Shown here: positions 19,915 through 29,681 of the stretch, one piece after another
How the letters are laid out: each line of letters begins with the position of its first letter
Numbering within the stretch: the first letter of the stretch is position 1
From: Moritella marina ATCC 15381
Lineage (GTDB): Bacteria; Pseudomonadota; Gammaproteobacteria; Enterobacterales; Moritellaceae
NCBI RefSeq assembly: GCF_008931805.1
Contig: NZ_CP044399.1
Coordinates: forward strand, 3,087,370-3,151,369
Reading direction: 5' to 3'
DNA: 64,000 nt
The notes under the pieces: model-generated
Seen by the model: only the letters and a program-made list of their open reading frames with translations
The model's database searches: none
Told to the model about the DNA's origin: nothing
Position numbers and translations under genes: made by a program

Positions 19915-22234
19915 ATACTTGCCCAACCACCTTTAATTTATGATTAGCTGGAGCATCCGCTAACCATGGAGATAAGTGTTTTTGCAACATCAGAGTCAAC
20001 ACTTGTTTACTGACGGGTTTAGCCATAAAGTCATCCATCCCCGCAGTGAAACATTTGTCTTTTTCAGCCTGTAATACATTCGCAGTCAACGCAATAATGG
20101 GGACATGTGCAGAGGGCGTTTCACTTTCTCTAATGGCGACCGTTGCCTTAAAACCATCAAGAACTGGCATTTGGCAATCCATTAAGATTAAATTAAAGTC
20201 CTGCTCTTTACACAGATCAACACCTATTTGACCATTCTCAGCAAGCGTGACTTCAATACCTAATTTTTGTAACATCATCGTTGTGACTTTTTGATTGATA
20301 AATGTATCCTCAACTAACAGCACTTTCATTACGCTACTGTCATCCACCTCTTCGACAGCGTGCTCCGTGTCATCCTCGCTTTGAACGCTCATCATCGTAT
20401 TTAACACGACCGCTTTTAATGTTTCTGCTTTATAGGGGCGACTTAAAAACGCTTTTACACCAAATTGCTTGGAAAGCACATCATCACCGACTTCTGCATT
20501 TGCTGATAACATCATTAATCGAGGCGTAAGCTCTGCGAATTCATCCTGTAATTGTTTCGCGACAGTAAAACCATCCATTTTAGGCATCACTTTATCAATG
20601 ATGACTAAATCAAAGGGCCTCCCTTTATCTAAAGCATCGAGTACCATACTTTTACTCAAGCATGGATCATCACAAGACACTGAACGGGCACCAAAGTTTT
20701 TTAACTGCGCGGATGTGATACGCATATTCAACATGCTGTCATCAATTAGTAAGATGGATAAGCCAGCGAGACTCTGCTCTACGTCAGCTCCTAATAGCAA
20801 TTCATCAATACAATCAAAATTAACTGTAAACTCAAATCGACTGCCTTTATCCGGTTTACTATAAACAATGATGTCGCTATCCATTAATGTCACAATACTA
20901 CGACAAATAGCTAAACCTAAACCAGTACCGCCATAATTTCGCGTCGTGCTGCCATCTGCTTGCTGGAATTTTTCAAATATTTTATGTTGATGTTCAGCGG
21001 CAATACCAATACCAGTATCAATAACTTGAAACATGATCCCAGCGCTATGATCTACACGAGAAACTAATTTTATATTAAGATTAACATAACCGATTAAAGT
21101 AAATTTGATGGCATTAGAGATAAGGTTATTCAGTACTTGGCGTAACTGAGTAATATCTCCAAGCACGAGATCTGGTATCTGTTCGTCGATATGACAAACT
21201 AATGCGATCTGTTTCTGACCCGCTAATACCAAAAAGTTTGCCTCAACTTCTTTGCATAGTTCAAACAAGTTCAATGGGTTTTTCGCTAAAATAAGTTGGC
21301 CTGATTCAATTTTAGAAAAATCCAGAATATCGGTAATCAAATCAAGTAACGTAATCGACGAGGAATACAGCATATCCACAAATTCTTTTTGCTCTCGCCC
21401 CATCGGCATCTCTTGTAATAAAGACGCGGTACCAATAACCCCATTCATCGGCGTACGAATTTCATGACTCATATTAGCCAAAAATTCACTTTTCTTTAAA
21501 TTGGCTTCTTCAGCTTGGTGTTTTGCAATTTCAAGTTCAAGGTAGTTATGACGAATCTCGGTAATAGACGCATTATAACTCTCGGTTAAATGGGTAATTT
21601 CATCATCAAATTTACGCGGGATCAATTCCAGTGGTAGCGGCAGTTTATCGCTATCAACATGGCCAACCGTATCAGACATTTCTGTTAATGGCCGAACCAC
21701 AATTTTATATACGACAAAGATGATGAATAGCGCGACAATGAAGGTTTTAACGACTTGCGATAATAACAGTACAACAAACTTATCCCACAGGCCTTTATAA
21801 ATAGGGTATAAATCAGCTTGAATTTTAAATGTCGCAAGAGCGAATTTTTTATCAGCAAAATCTTGCTGCATAAGCCAAGAAACTTGATACTCATATTCGT
21901 ACAGCGGCGTGCCTAGCTCTAAGACAATACCGTTATCATCTTTAATTTCAAGGTAGTGTACATTGGGAAGTTGCATAATACCTTCGGCTTGCAACTTAAG
22001 CTGTTCGCGATCTTCAACCCAGAGACTCGCGGTTAAGCTCGATAAATAACTTTGCTTCACTTGTTTCAGTTGAGTCTCTACACCTGATATATCTTCTTTA
22101 TAATCAAGGTAGACATTTAGCCCCGTGATCAGTAATGTAAAAAAAGAGCTTATTAATATGATCGATACAAGCAATTGCCTCGCAATACCTATTTTTTTAT
22201 TGTGCAAAGTCGCTTTATTCATCCTGAAGCTCAC
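19913..22234 (-). CDS. Hybrid sensor histidine kinase with two receiver domains
   Basis: A 773-residue membrane kinase. Membrane segments lie at about 19-41 and 155-178, enclosing a periplasmic sensor of about 110 residues. A HAMP linker and coiled coil follow. The HisKA motif [12 protein letters not shown] has its histidine at 257, and the ATPase domain shows DTGIGI and GGTGLGLAI. Receiver 1 (about 492-610) has the phospho-acceptor in VIIDKVMP, but its conserved lysine is arginine (FLSRPYK). Receiver 2 (about 637-755) is complete, with LILMDCQMP and MAKP. No Hpt domain is present. The start is a GTG at 22234; an ATG four codons in is possible. It is divergent from a periplasmic binding protein. 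Confidence 0.88.
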   Translation of the reverse strand: MSFRMNKATLHNKKIGIARQLLVSIILISSFFTLLITGLNVYLDYKEDISGVETQLKQVKQSYLSSLTASLWVEDREQLKLQAEGIMQLPNVHYLEIKDDNGIVLELGTPLYEYEYQVSWLMQQDFADKKFALATFKIQADLYPIYKGLWDKFVVLLLSQVVKTFIVALFIIFVVYKIVVRPLTEMSDTVGHVDSDKLPLPLELIPRKFDDEITHLTESYNASITEIRHNYLELEIAKHQAEEANLKKSEFLANMSHEIRTPMNGVIGTASLLQEMPMGREQKEFVDMLYSSSITLLDLITDILDFSKIESGQLILAKNPLNLFELCKEVEANFLVLAGQKQIALVCHIDEQIPDLVLGDITQLRQVLNNLISNAIKFTLIGYVNLNIKLVSRVDHSAGIMFQVIDTGIGIAAEHQHKIFEKFQQADGSTTRNYGGTGLGLAICRSIVTLMDSDIIVYSKPDKGSRFEFTVNFDCIDELLLGADVEQSLAGLSILLIDDSMLNMRITSAQLKNFGARSVSCDDPCLSKSMVLDALDKGRPFDLVIIDKVMPKMDGFTVAKQLQDEFAELTPRLMMLSANAEVGDDVLSKQFGVKAFLSRPYKAETLKAVVLNTMMSVQSEDDTEHAVEEVDDSSVMKVLLVEDTFINQKVTTMMLQKLGIEVTLAENGQIGVDLCKEQDFNLILMDCQMPVLDGFKATVAIRESETPSAHVPIIALTANVLQAEKDKCFTAGMDDFMAKPVSKQVLTLMLQKHLSPWLADAPANHKLKVVGQV

Positions 22235-22302
22235 ATCCTGTTGCTAATCGACTAATCTAATAATAGACATTAAAAATGGAATTAAGGTTATAAGGAAGTA
22301 AA

Positions 22303-23058
22303 ATGAAACACTTTATTGCAATTATGTTAACCCTACAACTTTTCACGACTAGCTTTACAGTAAGTTCAGAGTCAGTCAACTATTATGTCATCGCTAAACA
22401 AGCCATGCCATTTCAAATCACGACAGAAGATAATCAGCACACAGGTATTGTGTCAGATATTATTACCAAGATATTTGTCGATAAATACACGATTAATTAC
22501 CACGTTTATCCTTTCAATCGAATGATTTCAGAGCTCGAAGCGGGAGGAGAAAAAAACTGGATCACTTACGGCAGTCCAAATTGGGGCAGTGTTCAAGCTG
22601 AAAATTTATCAGATAAACCAATTTACACAGTGAGCCACAGCATCTTGAGCAATGCTAAATCAGACTTTTCATATACCGATATTAGCGACATAAAAGACAA
22701 AGTATTTATTTTACTTTATGGCTTTGATTACCCAACACTACAGCCTTATATTGATAGTGGCGAAATTCGAGAGCTCAGAGTAAAAGACTATGCAGCAGCG
22801 TTCCGAATTTTAGATAAAATGCCCCAAGATGCTATTTTTATCGAAATGACATCACGCATTCAATACAACCTTAAAATTCAATCTAAAGATCTCAACAGCT
22901 ATCACTTACAGGATTTTTCAGCCTTGATCCCAACCTATCCAATTTACCTTGCACTTGATCCGAAGATGGACAGCGAACTACAGCTGTTTATTAATCAGCA
23001 GCTGTCAGATTTAACGGCTGCAGGTACATTAACCGAGATTATTAGCCAGTACATGTAA
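22303..23058 (+). CDS. Periplasmic amino-acid-type solute-binding protein (SBP_bac_3-like)
   Basis: A 251-residue secreted protein with a signal peptide of about 20 residues (MKHFIAIMLTLQLFTTSFTVS). The mature part has the bilobal pattern of family 3 binding proteins: KQAMPFQITTEDNQHTGIVSDI near the start, YPFNRMISELEAG, and a C-terminal LSDLTAAGTLTEIISQY helix. No permease or ATPase gene is adjacent, and it is divergent from a hybrid kinase 68 bases away. It may therefore present a ligand to that kinase rather than serve transport. AAGGAAG precedes the ATG. Confidence 0.78.
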   Translation: MKHFIAIMLTLQLFTTSFTVSSESVNYYVIAKQAMPFQITTEDNQHTGIVSDIITKIFVDKYTINYHVYPFNRMISELEAGGEKNWITYGSPNWGSVQAENLSDKPIYTVSHSILSNAKSDFSYTDISDIKDKVFILLYGFDYPTLQPYIDSGEIRELRVKDYAAAFRILDKMPQDAIFIEMTSRIQYNLKIQSKDLNSYHLQDFSALIPTYPIYLALDPKMDSELQLFINQQLSDLTAAGTLTEIISQYM

Positions 23059-23104
23059 ATTAAGTGAATAAAAGTGCAATCAACACAAGCACAACCACGA
23101 AAAA

Positions 23105-23141
23105 AAAACACCGACTACTTAAATTAAGCAGTCGGTGTTTT
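23105..23141. terminator. Bidirectional terminator between the binding protein and ribA fusion genes
   Basis: The stem AAAACACCGACT / AGTCGGTGTTTT encloses a loop that can itself pair (CTTAAATTAAG). It lies between convergent genes. Confidence 0.88.
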
Positions 23142-23177
23142 CTCAATATACATACTCTTTATAATATCCTGACTAGC

Positions 23178-24230
23178 CTAATTAATAAATTCAGCTGCAA
23201 ACATGTGCCCCAACTTGTCCGCTTTAGTTTTTAGATAACCTTCATTGTGGGGGTTATTGCCTTCTTGTAGTGGCACTCGCTCAGCAATATTAATACCCGC
23301 TTTAATTAATGCATTCACCTTACGCGGGTTATTGGTCATTAAATTAACGCTATCAATATTCAGGTGACCAAGCATACCTTTACAGAAAGTATAATCTCGC
23401 ATGTCTGCTGCAAAACCTAAGCGCTCATTCGCTTCAACAGTATCGGCGCCATCATCTTGCAAATGATAAGCTCTTATCTTATTTAATAACCCAATACCAC
23501 GGCCTTCTTGACGTAAATATAAGATCACGCCGCTACCTTTCTCTACAATATTTTGCATCGCTTTAGCTAACTGAAAGCCACAATCACAACGCGCGCTAAA
23601 TAACGCATCGCCGGTTAAACATTCAGAATGTAAACGGATTAGGACTGGTTCACTCGAGTCTAACTTACCATACACTAAAGCAAGGTGTTCTTTACCCGTC
23701 GCTCGTTCTATAAAGCCGTTCATTTGGAACATGCCAAATTGGGTTGGTAGTTTGGCGCTATCAACATAGGTGATCAGATTATAAGGTTCCTGTTCGCTTA
23801 AATCGCTACGTACTGCCATTAATATTTTGCCAAGCTCATTACGACCGCGACCATCACCACCATCGCCCCAAAAACTATCTTTATGCGAATGCTCTGTTAA
23901 TACCTGCTCGCCAGTCGCGACGAGTTGATAGGCGTAATAAGGATTTTGGCCAAATTTTTCAGCCACAGCATAACGCATCACCTGCTCGCGTACTTGCAAC
24001 CAATCAGGTTTAACACATTGCGCATATTCACGACTTAATCGGAAGGCTTCATCGCCAGAAGGGGCTTGACGAACCAAACGCTGTAATTGCGGGTCATTGA
24101 ACTTTTGTGCTTGATAATAATGCTCACTGCTTGGCCACTCAAGCCCTTCAACTATCATCGGCGCAGAGGCTAAATTGGATAAAAAACCAAATGCATCATT
24201 AGGCTCATAAAATTTAATTTCATTCATCAT
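23178..24230 (-). CDS. NADAR (YbiA-like) N-glycosidase fused to GTP cyclohydrolase II
   Basis: About 350 residues in two domains. Residues 1-150 are a NADAR/YbiA domain ([41 protein letters not shown]). This family hydrolyses the N-glycosidic bond of early riboflavin intermediates. Residues 155-350 are a full RibA: the zinc site [21 protein letters not shown] with the catalytic arginine, and [11 protein letters not shown]. The protein should therefore make the first riboflavin intermediate and also remove reactive excess, a damage-control pairing known from Vibrio-type RibA fusions. The start at 24230 has GGAG eight bases upstream; the frame opens at a GTG at 24239. Confidence 0.92.
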   Translation of the reverse strand: MMNEIKFYEPNDAFGFLSNLASAPMIVEGLEWPSSEHYYQAQKFNDPQLQRLVRQAPSGDEAFRLSREYAQCVKPDWLQVREQVMRYAVAEKFGQNPYYAYQLVATGEQVLTEHSHKDSFWGDGGDGRGRNELGKILMAVRSDLSEQEPYNLITYVDSAKLPTQFGMFQMNGFIERATGKEHLALVYGKLDSSEPVLIRLHSECLTGDALFSARCDCGFQLAKAMQNIVEKGSGVILYLRQEGRGIGLLNKIRAYHLQDDGADTVEANERLGFAADMRDYTFCKGMLGHLNIDSVNLMTNNPRKVNALIKAGINIAERVPLQEGNNPHNEGYLKTKADKLGHMFAAEFIN

Positions 24231-24273
24231 TATTCTCACTCCATGAAAACATACTACTTTAGGCTTGGATTAG

Positions 24274-24303
24274 GTAAGTATCAATAACTTACATCTTGTA
24301 AGT
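24274..24303. promoter_or_regulatory. Overlapping inverted repeats upstream of the NADAR-RibA gene
   Basis: ACTTACA-TCT-TGTAAGT at 24287-24303 is a perfect 17-base palindrome. GTAAGT at 24274-24279 forms a second pairing with the same ACTTAC arm. It lies about 45-75 bases upstream of the gene and looks like an operator. The half-site resembles those of HxlR-type regulators, but no such gene is nearby. Confidence 0.5.
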
Positions 24304-24379
24304 ACATATTAGAGGAGTATAGATGAGATGGGTAATATGACGTTTCGGAAATCTAATAGTGCTACGTGGTTAAAAAATT

Positions 24380-24415
24380 CAGACATTAAAGCTCGTTTTT
24401 TAGCCTTAATGTCTG
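24380..24415 (-). terminator. Rho-independent terminator after the cytochrome b561 gene
   Basis: A ten-base stem, CAGACATTAA / TTAATGTCTG, is extended by GC pairs after one mismatch. On the minus strand it is followed by AATTTTTT, a good U-tract. It is about 70 bases beyond the b561 stop. Confidence 0.8.
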
Positions 24416-24482
24416 CAAAAATACAATTTATACTTTATGTTTAAATCCTGTCCTTAATGGGCGAAGCAATAAAAAAATGTAA

Positions 24483-25154
24483 TCAATACAATAAATAGCC
24501 TAAGTTTTCATGCCCAAACTGCCACCAGATCGCGCCGGCAATAGCGGCATAGAGGACCCAAGCTAACCAACCATTAAGCATTTTAGGTTGGACAATAGAA
24601 CTCACTAATTTGTATTCAGCGGCGCCTGTAAACATCGCTTTCACTAACGGCTGTTTTTTCAGTTTATAAGCTATAATCGCAATAATATGTAAAGCAATCG
24701 CCCCCAATAATACGTCAAAATTAACACTGTGAAGCCATGTCATAAAGCTCACCGTTTCCGCAGAAAAGTATTGTGCGAGAGGGCCTTCTGACAAAATATC
24801 ATCGCTGGCACTAAGGCCACTGAATAACTGGGTAATGATTAAAGCTAAAAACAATACAACCATGCAAGCACCTGCTGGGTTATGGCCAAATTTAACCCGG
24901 TCAAATTTGTTTTTGTCTTTTAGATAATCGATTAACGCCATAGGACTTTTTATAAAATAGCTAAATTTAGCAGTATCGCTACCAATAAACCCCCAAATAA
25001 AACGCGTTATCCATAATGCCAATAATGCGTAACCAAATACAAAATGCCATTCCATTTCATCATTATCAGCACAATACCACAGTGCAAATAACAAGATCAC
25101 CTGTAACCAGTGATAGCCACGAATAAATCCGTCCCAAACTTTAACCTTAACCAT
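24483..25154 (-). CDS. Cytochrome b561-type membrane electron carrier
   Basis: A 223-residue inner-membrane protein. Four main membrane helices are seen, with a fifth near the C-terminus, and probable haem-ligating histidines in IRGYHWLQV, WHFVFGYALL, WLHSVNFDV and IALHIIAI. This fits the prokaryotic cytochrome b561 / hydrogenase b-subunit fold. It probably passes quinol electrons to a periplasmic acceptor. Cytochrome c', encoded at 19404, is a candidate because such b561 and c' genes often pair, but they are not adjacent here. Confidence 0.82.
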   Translation of the reverse strand: MVKVKVWDGFIRGYHWLQVILLFALWYCADNDEMEWHFVFGYALLALWITRFIWGFIGSDTAKFSYFIKSPMALIDYLKDKNKFDRVKFGHNPAGACMVVLFLALIITQLFSGLSASDDILSEGPLAQYFSAETVSFMTWLHSVNFDVLLGAIALHIIAIIAYKLKKQPLVKAMFTGAAEYKLVSSIVQPKMLNGWLAWVLYAAIAGAIWWQFGHENLGYLLY

Positions 25155-25223
25155 ACAACCCTCAGCGATACTCTATATAGACAATAACGGCGTAACTGCC
25201 CAACTCTTATAGAAGTTAAGACG

Positions 25224-25418
25224 CTATTTTCTAACACTTAACCAGACAATAGCAACAATTACCATCAACATACCTAATAAATGGTATACATTGATATAGA
25301 AAGGTAGAAATAACCACACCTGAATATTCGAGATAATATAATATTTCATTACGGATAATGATTTCATTTCAGTGATTATCGCTACAACAGTGTGCGAACA
25401 TAAAATACATACTATCAA
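25224..25418 (-). CDS. Possible small membrane protein, doubtful
   Basis: An ORF of up to 64 residues ends in a hydrophobic stretch (LLGMLMVIVAIVWLSVRK) that would span the membrane. It sits 70 bases upstream of the b561 gene on the same strand. No good ribosome binding site precedes any of its ATGs, and the N-terminal part looks non-coding. I list it because the gap is 486 bases long, but it could be chance. Confidence 0.25.
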   Translation of the reverse strand: MIVCILCSHTVVAIITEMKSLSVMKYYIISNIQVWLFLPFYINVYHLLGMLMVIVAIVWLSVRK

Positions 25419-25640
25419 GGATATTTAGTTTCGAGATGTGAAGCGTAAATGGCAGTAAGCTAAATTAATCTCACTTTTATATATTTAGTGGTAAAACATA
25501 AGGAATATTATAGTGCTATGATATTTAACTGACTAAATCGGTCATAGTCATTCACGTTTCATATTAATAAACGATTAATTTCAATAGATTAAAATCTATT
25601 CCATGATGGTTACGAAGTTAAGAAAAATAAGGATATCCAA
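25419..25640. other. Intergenic region upstream of the diguanylate cyclase gene
   Basis: About 220 AT-rich bases with no coding frame. It should contain the promoter of the cyclase gene. A short inverted repeat, TGACTAAATCGGTCA, at about 25531-25545 may be a regulator site. Confidence 0.4.
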
Positions 25641-26861
25641 TTGCTCTGCAAAATACTTGTTGTTGAAGACAGCCGAGCTTTTCGTAAATACCTTAATATC
25701 CAGCTAAGCCAAGCTGGTTTTCAAGCCGTATTTGCTGAATCAATAGCACAAGCCCATGAAATCTTAGCGCGAGAAAATGATTTTCTTTGTTCGGTACTCG
25801 ACTATTGTTTGCCTGATGGTCCTGACGGTGAAATCATCGATGATGTATTAAACTATGGCTTACAAGCTATCATTTTAACGGCTAATTTCAGTGAACATAT
25901 CCGCGAAAAAGTATTATCCAAAGGCGTCATAGACTATTTATTAAAAGATAGCGCATCATCGGTTTCTTACCTCATCCCATTATTACGACGTCTGCAAGAA
26001 AATTGTCGTCATAAAGCACTCGTCGTTGAAGATTCTAAAACCGTACGTACCCATCTGATTAATTTATTAGAACGACAAAACCTGCAAGTCATTGCTGCTG
26101 AAAATGGCACTCAGGCAATCGAGTTATTACAACAACACACAAATATCAGTTTGATCATCACAGATCATGATATGCCCGAAAAAGACGGCATTACCATGAC
26201 CCGAGAGATCCGTCGTAACTTCGATCGGAATCAACTGGCTATTCTAGGCTTATCTGGCAGTAGCGATCGGTCGATGACAGCGCGTTTTCTAAAAGCCGGC
26301 GCGAATGATTTTCTCTATAAACCTTTTAATCAAGAAGAGTTTTACTGCCGTATCCACCATATTCTCAACATGAAAGACACTGCAGACAAGCTTTACAAAA
26401 TGGCAAATCAGGATGCGTTAACCGGTTTATGGAACCGCCGCTATTTCTTTAATCAACATAGTCGCGGCACAACCGAAGAGCATAATAATATTGCTATGCT
26501 AGACATCGATTTTTTCAAAAAAGTGAATGACAATCACGGGCATGATGGTGGCGATGCTGTATTAGTGACGGTAGCGAAGCAATTGCAACATCACTTTTCA
26601 GATGCCACTGTGGCGCGTTTTGGAGGCGAAGAATTCTGCATTCAAAGCAATATAGACCGTACTATATTTGTGTCACAACTGGAGTTAGTACGCCTTAAAA
26701 TAGAACAATTAATCATGTCTCATAATGGCACTGAAATCAACATTACGATCAGTATTGGTGCCAGTTTTGGTAACAAGTCGATTGATGAAATGCTCTCCGA
26801 ATCTGATGCTCGTTTATATACAGCAAAAAAAAATGGCCGTAACCAAGTTGTCTGGCAATAA
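25641..26861 (+). CDS. Diguanylate cyclase with two receiver domains (REC-REC-GGDEF)
   Basis: A 406-residue cytoplasmic protein. Receiver 1 (about 4-120) has acidic VVEDS and the acceptor aspartate in SVLDYCLPDG. Receiver 2 (about 128-245) has VVEDSKTV, IITDHDMP and YKPF. The C-terminal domain has LTGLWNRRYF and the intact active site RFGGEEF near residue 333, so it should make cyclic di-GMP. No RxxD inhibitory site is seen ahead of GGEEF. The start is TTG at 25641 with AAGGA seven bases upstream. No partner kinase is adjacent; the hybrid kinase 4 kb away is one candidate. Confidence 0.9.
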   Translation: MLCKILVVEDSRAFRKYLNIQLSQAGFQAVFAESIAQAHEILARENDFLCSVLDYCLPDGPDGEIIDDVLNYGLQAIILTANFSEHIREKVLSKGVIDYLLKDSASSVSYLIPLLRRLQENCRHKALVVEDSKTVRTHLINLLERQNLQVIAAENGTQAIELLQQHTNISLIITDHDMPEKDGITMTREIRRNFDRNQLAILGLSGSSDRSMTARFLKAGANDFLYKPFNQEEFYCRIHHILNMKDTADKLYKMANQDALTGLWNRRYFFNQHSRGTTEEHNNIAMLDIDFFKKVNDNHGHDGGDAVLVTVAKQLQHHFSDATVARFGGEEFCIQSNIDRTIFVSQLELVRLKIEQLIMSHNGTEINITISIGASFGNKSIDEMLSESDARLYTAKKNGRNQVVWQ

Positions 26862-26917
26862 CAAGATGCCTGTTGCTATGCATATAACAGCATGCATCTA
26901 ATAATTATAGACAATAT

Positions 26918-27286
26918 TTACTTACCGATTGGATAACTCTTCATTTTCCATTCACGAATACCGCCATCCATAGAAATAACGTCTGTATAACCCATGCGCT
27001 GAATGAACTCTGCTGATAATGCAGAGCGATAACCGCCACCGCAATATAATACGATACACGTATCTAACTCAGGATATTTCGCTTCTAAGTCACGTTCAAT
27101 GATACCGCGCCCCATGTACTCAGCACCGCTAATACGGCTCGCAGCCCACTCGCTTTCTTCACGTACATCGACAAGCACAAATTGCTTATCTTCATCCTGC
27201 CACTGCTTCACATCATCACAGCTGCACTCTTTGACTACTTTACGGGCTTCGTTACATAAATCTAGAAATCGTTGACTATGAGCCAT
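26918..27286 (-). CDS. Rhodanese-like sulfurtransferase
   Basis: A 122-residue single rhodanese domain. It has the CDDVKQW start, FVLVDVREESEWAASRISGA, and the active-site loop YCGGGYRSA with its catalytic cysteine at about residue 86. There is no signal peptide, so it is cytoplasmic. Such proteins carry persulfide sulfur, but the acceptor cannot be told from context. It is a single gene, convergent with the cyclase gene. Confidence 0.88.
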   Translation of the reverse strand: MAHSQRFLDLCNEARKVVKECSCDDVKQWQDEDKQFVLVDVREESEWAASRISGAEYMGRGIIERDLEAKYPELDTCIVLYCGGGYRSALSAEFIQRMGYTDVISMDGGIREWKMKSYPIGK

Positions 27287-27553
27287 ATTGTTATCCTTTT
27301 CAATTAAATACCGAGTGTTTACTAAGCGATTATTTAGCTTAACCAGAATTTCACTTTATATCTTATAATTCAATCACACAACGTATAAAATCGGTAATGA
27401 CGAACAAAGTTTTAGAAAACGTTTTGGACAACGCTTGCTCGTGTGTAACAGCAAAGAACGCGGTTCACATGACAGCCAAACTACCTACAATATATCGACA
27501 ATTAGATGAGCACCACCATGCCATAATAAATACATGGTGGAGTGCATTTTAAG

Positions 27554-28405
27554 TTATCGAAGCAGAGCAAGAAAATCAACCGGTGCAGGCGTCTCGAAAG
27601 TGAGTCGCTTACCAGTATTTGGACGCGTAATACTAAGGCGCAGTGCATGCAGTCCCATACGCGGACCATCAGTACCATAACGAGGATCGCCAATCAGAGG
27701 GTGTCCTAACCAGGCCATATGGGCACGGATTTGATGTTGTCGACCCGTCTCGAGCTGCACTTCAAGCAGACTACGTTCCTTGCCTGTACGCTGGGTATTA
27801 AAATGCGTAACGGCTTTTTTTGCATCCGGGTGTTGTCCGACAATCATCTGATACTTTTCTGATTCCATTCTCAAAGGCTGGTCAATAGTCCCCTGACTTG
27901 GATTGGGCTGACCTTCAACTACCGCAAGATAGGTTTTCTCAGCATTAGACCATCCCTCATTAACAGCTTCACGCATCTCGCGAGAAGTGGCAAACATCAA
28001 TACACCTGATGTATCGCGATCGAGTCGATGCACTGGCCATAGATTAACAGCACGCTTAGGCGTTGAAAGTTGCTTGCGAAGAATGGCTAGCGCATGCTGT
28101 TTGTTTTCACCCGCTGCAGCCACAGACAACAGGCCTGCGGGTTTGTTGATAACGATAAGATCATTATCCGAATACAAGATCTCTAATCGGGCAACGCCAT
28201 GTTGCATGCTCTTTCCTGATGCCCTCACTTCCACATCGTCGCCGACGTTGAGCGCATGATCATGCACCATAACAGGCAGACCGTTAACAACAACACACCC
28301 GGTTGTCAGTCTTTGTTTTATGTTTTTTCTACTCCAGCCTTTAAGCTGAGTATTAAGGAAAATGAGTAGACCTGAAGTCTCTTTTACTCTAAATCGGTCA
28401 GACAT
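27554..28405 (-). CDS. RluA-family 23S rRNA/tRNA pseudouridine synthase
   Basis: A 283-residue RNA-modifying enzyme. An S4-like RNA-binding region covers about residues 15-75 (LKGWSRKNIKQRLTTGCVVVNG). The catalytic domain carries the family motif HRLDRDTSGVLMFA with the essential aspartate near residue 130, and ETGRQHQIRAHMAWLGHPLIGD. It isomerises specific uridines, but the target cannot be deduced. An imperfect hairpin with CACCATG / CATGGTG lies just past its stop at about 27512-27540 and may be its terminator. Confidence 0.9.
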   Translation of the reverse strand: MSDRFRVKETSGLLIFLNTQLKGWSRKNIKQRLTTGCVVVNGLPVMVHDHALNVGDDVEVRASGKSMQHGVARLEILYSDNDLIVINKPAGLLSVAAAGENKQHALAILRKQLSTPKRAVNLWPVHRLDRDTSGVLMFATSREMREAVNEGWSNAEKTYLAVVEGQPNPSQGTIDQPLRMESEKYQMIVGQHPDAKKAVTHFNTQRTGKERSLLEVQLETGRQHQIRAHMAWLGHPLIGDPRYGTDGPRMGLHALRLSITRPNTGKRLTFETPAPVDFLALLR

Positions 28406-28660
28406 AGTAAGTTACTCTCCAACTTGGTTTTGTCAGTAACACGTTAACACAATGAGCATTGCTTAACATTTGTATATGTGGGCTGATACGTGATCTACGA
28501 TACCAGTATGAGCGGGAGTATATTGATATTAATTTTCAGCACAAGATAAACCTGACACTTTAACCAAAATACCAATAACATTGTATATAAGCATTGCATT
28601 GTACCGCAGCATTAAGCATCGGTATGGCCAAGCAGTTAAAGTACTCATTCGAAAACATAA
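28406..28660. other. Intergenic region between the pseudouridine synthase gene and the secF terminator
   Basis: Part of a 320-base gap. It has no convincing ORF or RNA structure. It must hold the promoter of the pseudouridine synthase gene on the minus strand. Confidence 0.4.
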
Positions 28661-28683
28661 AAAACCCGCACTAGGCGGGTTTT
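28661..28683 (-). terminator. Rho-independent terminator of the queA-secF operon
   Basis: The perfect stem AAAACCCGC / GCGGGTTTT has a five-base loop and T-run. It lies about 45 bases beyond the secF stop. Confidence 0.9.
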
Positions 28684-28725
28684 GTGGCAGTCAAAAGACT
28701 AATCAGTTTACTAGGAAACCTAGAA

Positions 28726-29670
28726 TTACATCATAGGGTCTTGGTCTGCGCCTTCTTTTTCAATCACTGGTGGTAACATAGTTTCACGCGTTACGCCAAG
28801 CTTCAGTGCTAATGCACTTGCTACGTAAATCGATGAATATGTACCAACCACGATACCGATTAGCAATGCTAACGCGAAACCGTGAATCAGTGCGCCACCT
28901 TTCAGGAACAATGATACTAATACCATTAATGTTGTACCAGAGGTGATTAACGTACGTGATAATGTCTGCGTTAATGATACATCCATAATTTCTACAGAGT
29001 CATCAATTCGCATGCGACGGAAGTTTTCACGAATACGGTCAAATACCACGATAGTATCATTCAATGAATAACCAATAACGGTCAATAGCGCCGCTAAAAT
29101 AGTTAAATCGAATTCAATCTCTAATGCCGAGAAGATACCCAGTGTGATGATAACGTCATGCGCAAGGGCTAATACTGCACCCGATGCTAAACGCCATTCA
29201 AAACGTACACCAACATATAACAGGATACATATTAACGCAGTAATCAGCGCTAGGCCACCTTGCTCAGTTAATTCATCACCCACGTTTGGACCAACAAATT
29301 CGATACGACGCATTTCTACGTTTTTATCGTACCCTTGTAATGCAGCCAGCATTTGACTACCAAGGTGCTCACTATCCAGACCTTCACGCGGTGCAATACG
29401 GATCAATACATCACGGCTTGAACCGAAATGTTGAATAACCGCATCACTAAAGCCTTCAGCTGCTAACAACGGACGAATTACTTCAAGATCTGCTGGTTTG
29501 TCATAACCCACTTCGATTACCGTACCACCGGTGAAATCAAGACCCCAATTAATGCCTTTAATAGCAATTGAAGATATCGATAAAAGCACCAACAGTATTG
29601 ATAAGATAAACGCCGGCTTAGCCATTTTCATAAAGTGGATCGTGCGTTCTGTTTTAATAATTTCAAACAT
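28726..29670 (-). CDS. secF: Protein translocase subunit SecF
   Basis: A 314-residue inner-membrane protein with six transmembrane helices and a large periplasmic P1 domain between helices 1 and 2. The motifs GINWGLDFTGGTVIEV and TVIGYSLNDTIVVFDRIRENF are diagnostic. It pairs with SecD to pull preproteins through SecYEG using the ion gradient. The secD gene ends 11 bases upstream. This is the last gene of the queA-tgt-yajC-secD-secF operon. Confidence 0.98.
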   Translation of the reverse strand: MFEIIKTERTIHFMKMAKPAFILSILLVLLSISSIAIKGINWGLDFTGGTVIEVGYDKPADLEVIRPLLAAEGFSDAVIQHFGSSRDVLIRIAPREGLDSEHLGSQMLAALQGYDKNVEMRRIEFVGPNVGDELTEQGGLALITALICILLYVGVRFEWRLASGAVLALAHDVIITLGIFSALEIEFDLTILAALLTVIGYSLNDTIVVFDRIRENFRRMRIDDSVEIMDVSLTQTLSRTLITSGTTLMVLVSLFLKGGALIHGFALALLIGIVVGTYSSIYVASALALKLGVTRETMLPPVIEKEGADQDPMM

Positions 29671-29681
29671 AATTAATCCCC

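Noticed and set aside
24338-24445. A 35-codon frame on the plus strand after an AGAGGAG-like sequence
   Set aside because: The AGAGGAG is closer to a five-codon frame, and most of the ORF is the terminator hairpin of the b561 gene.
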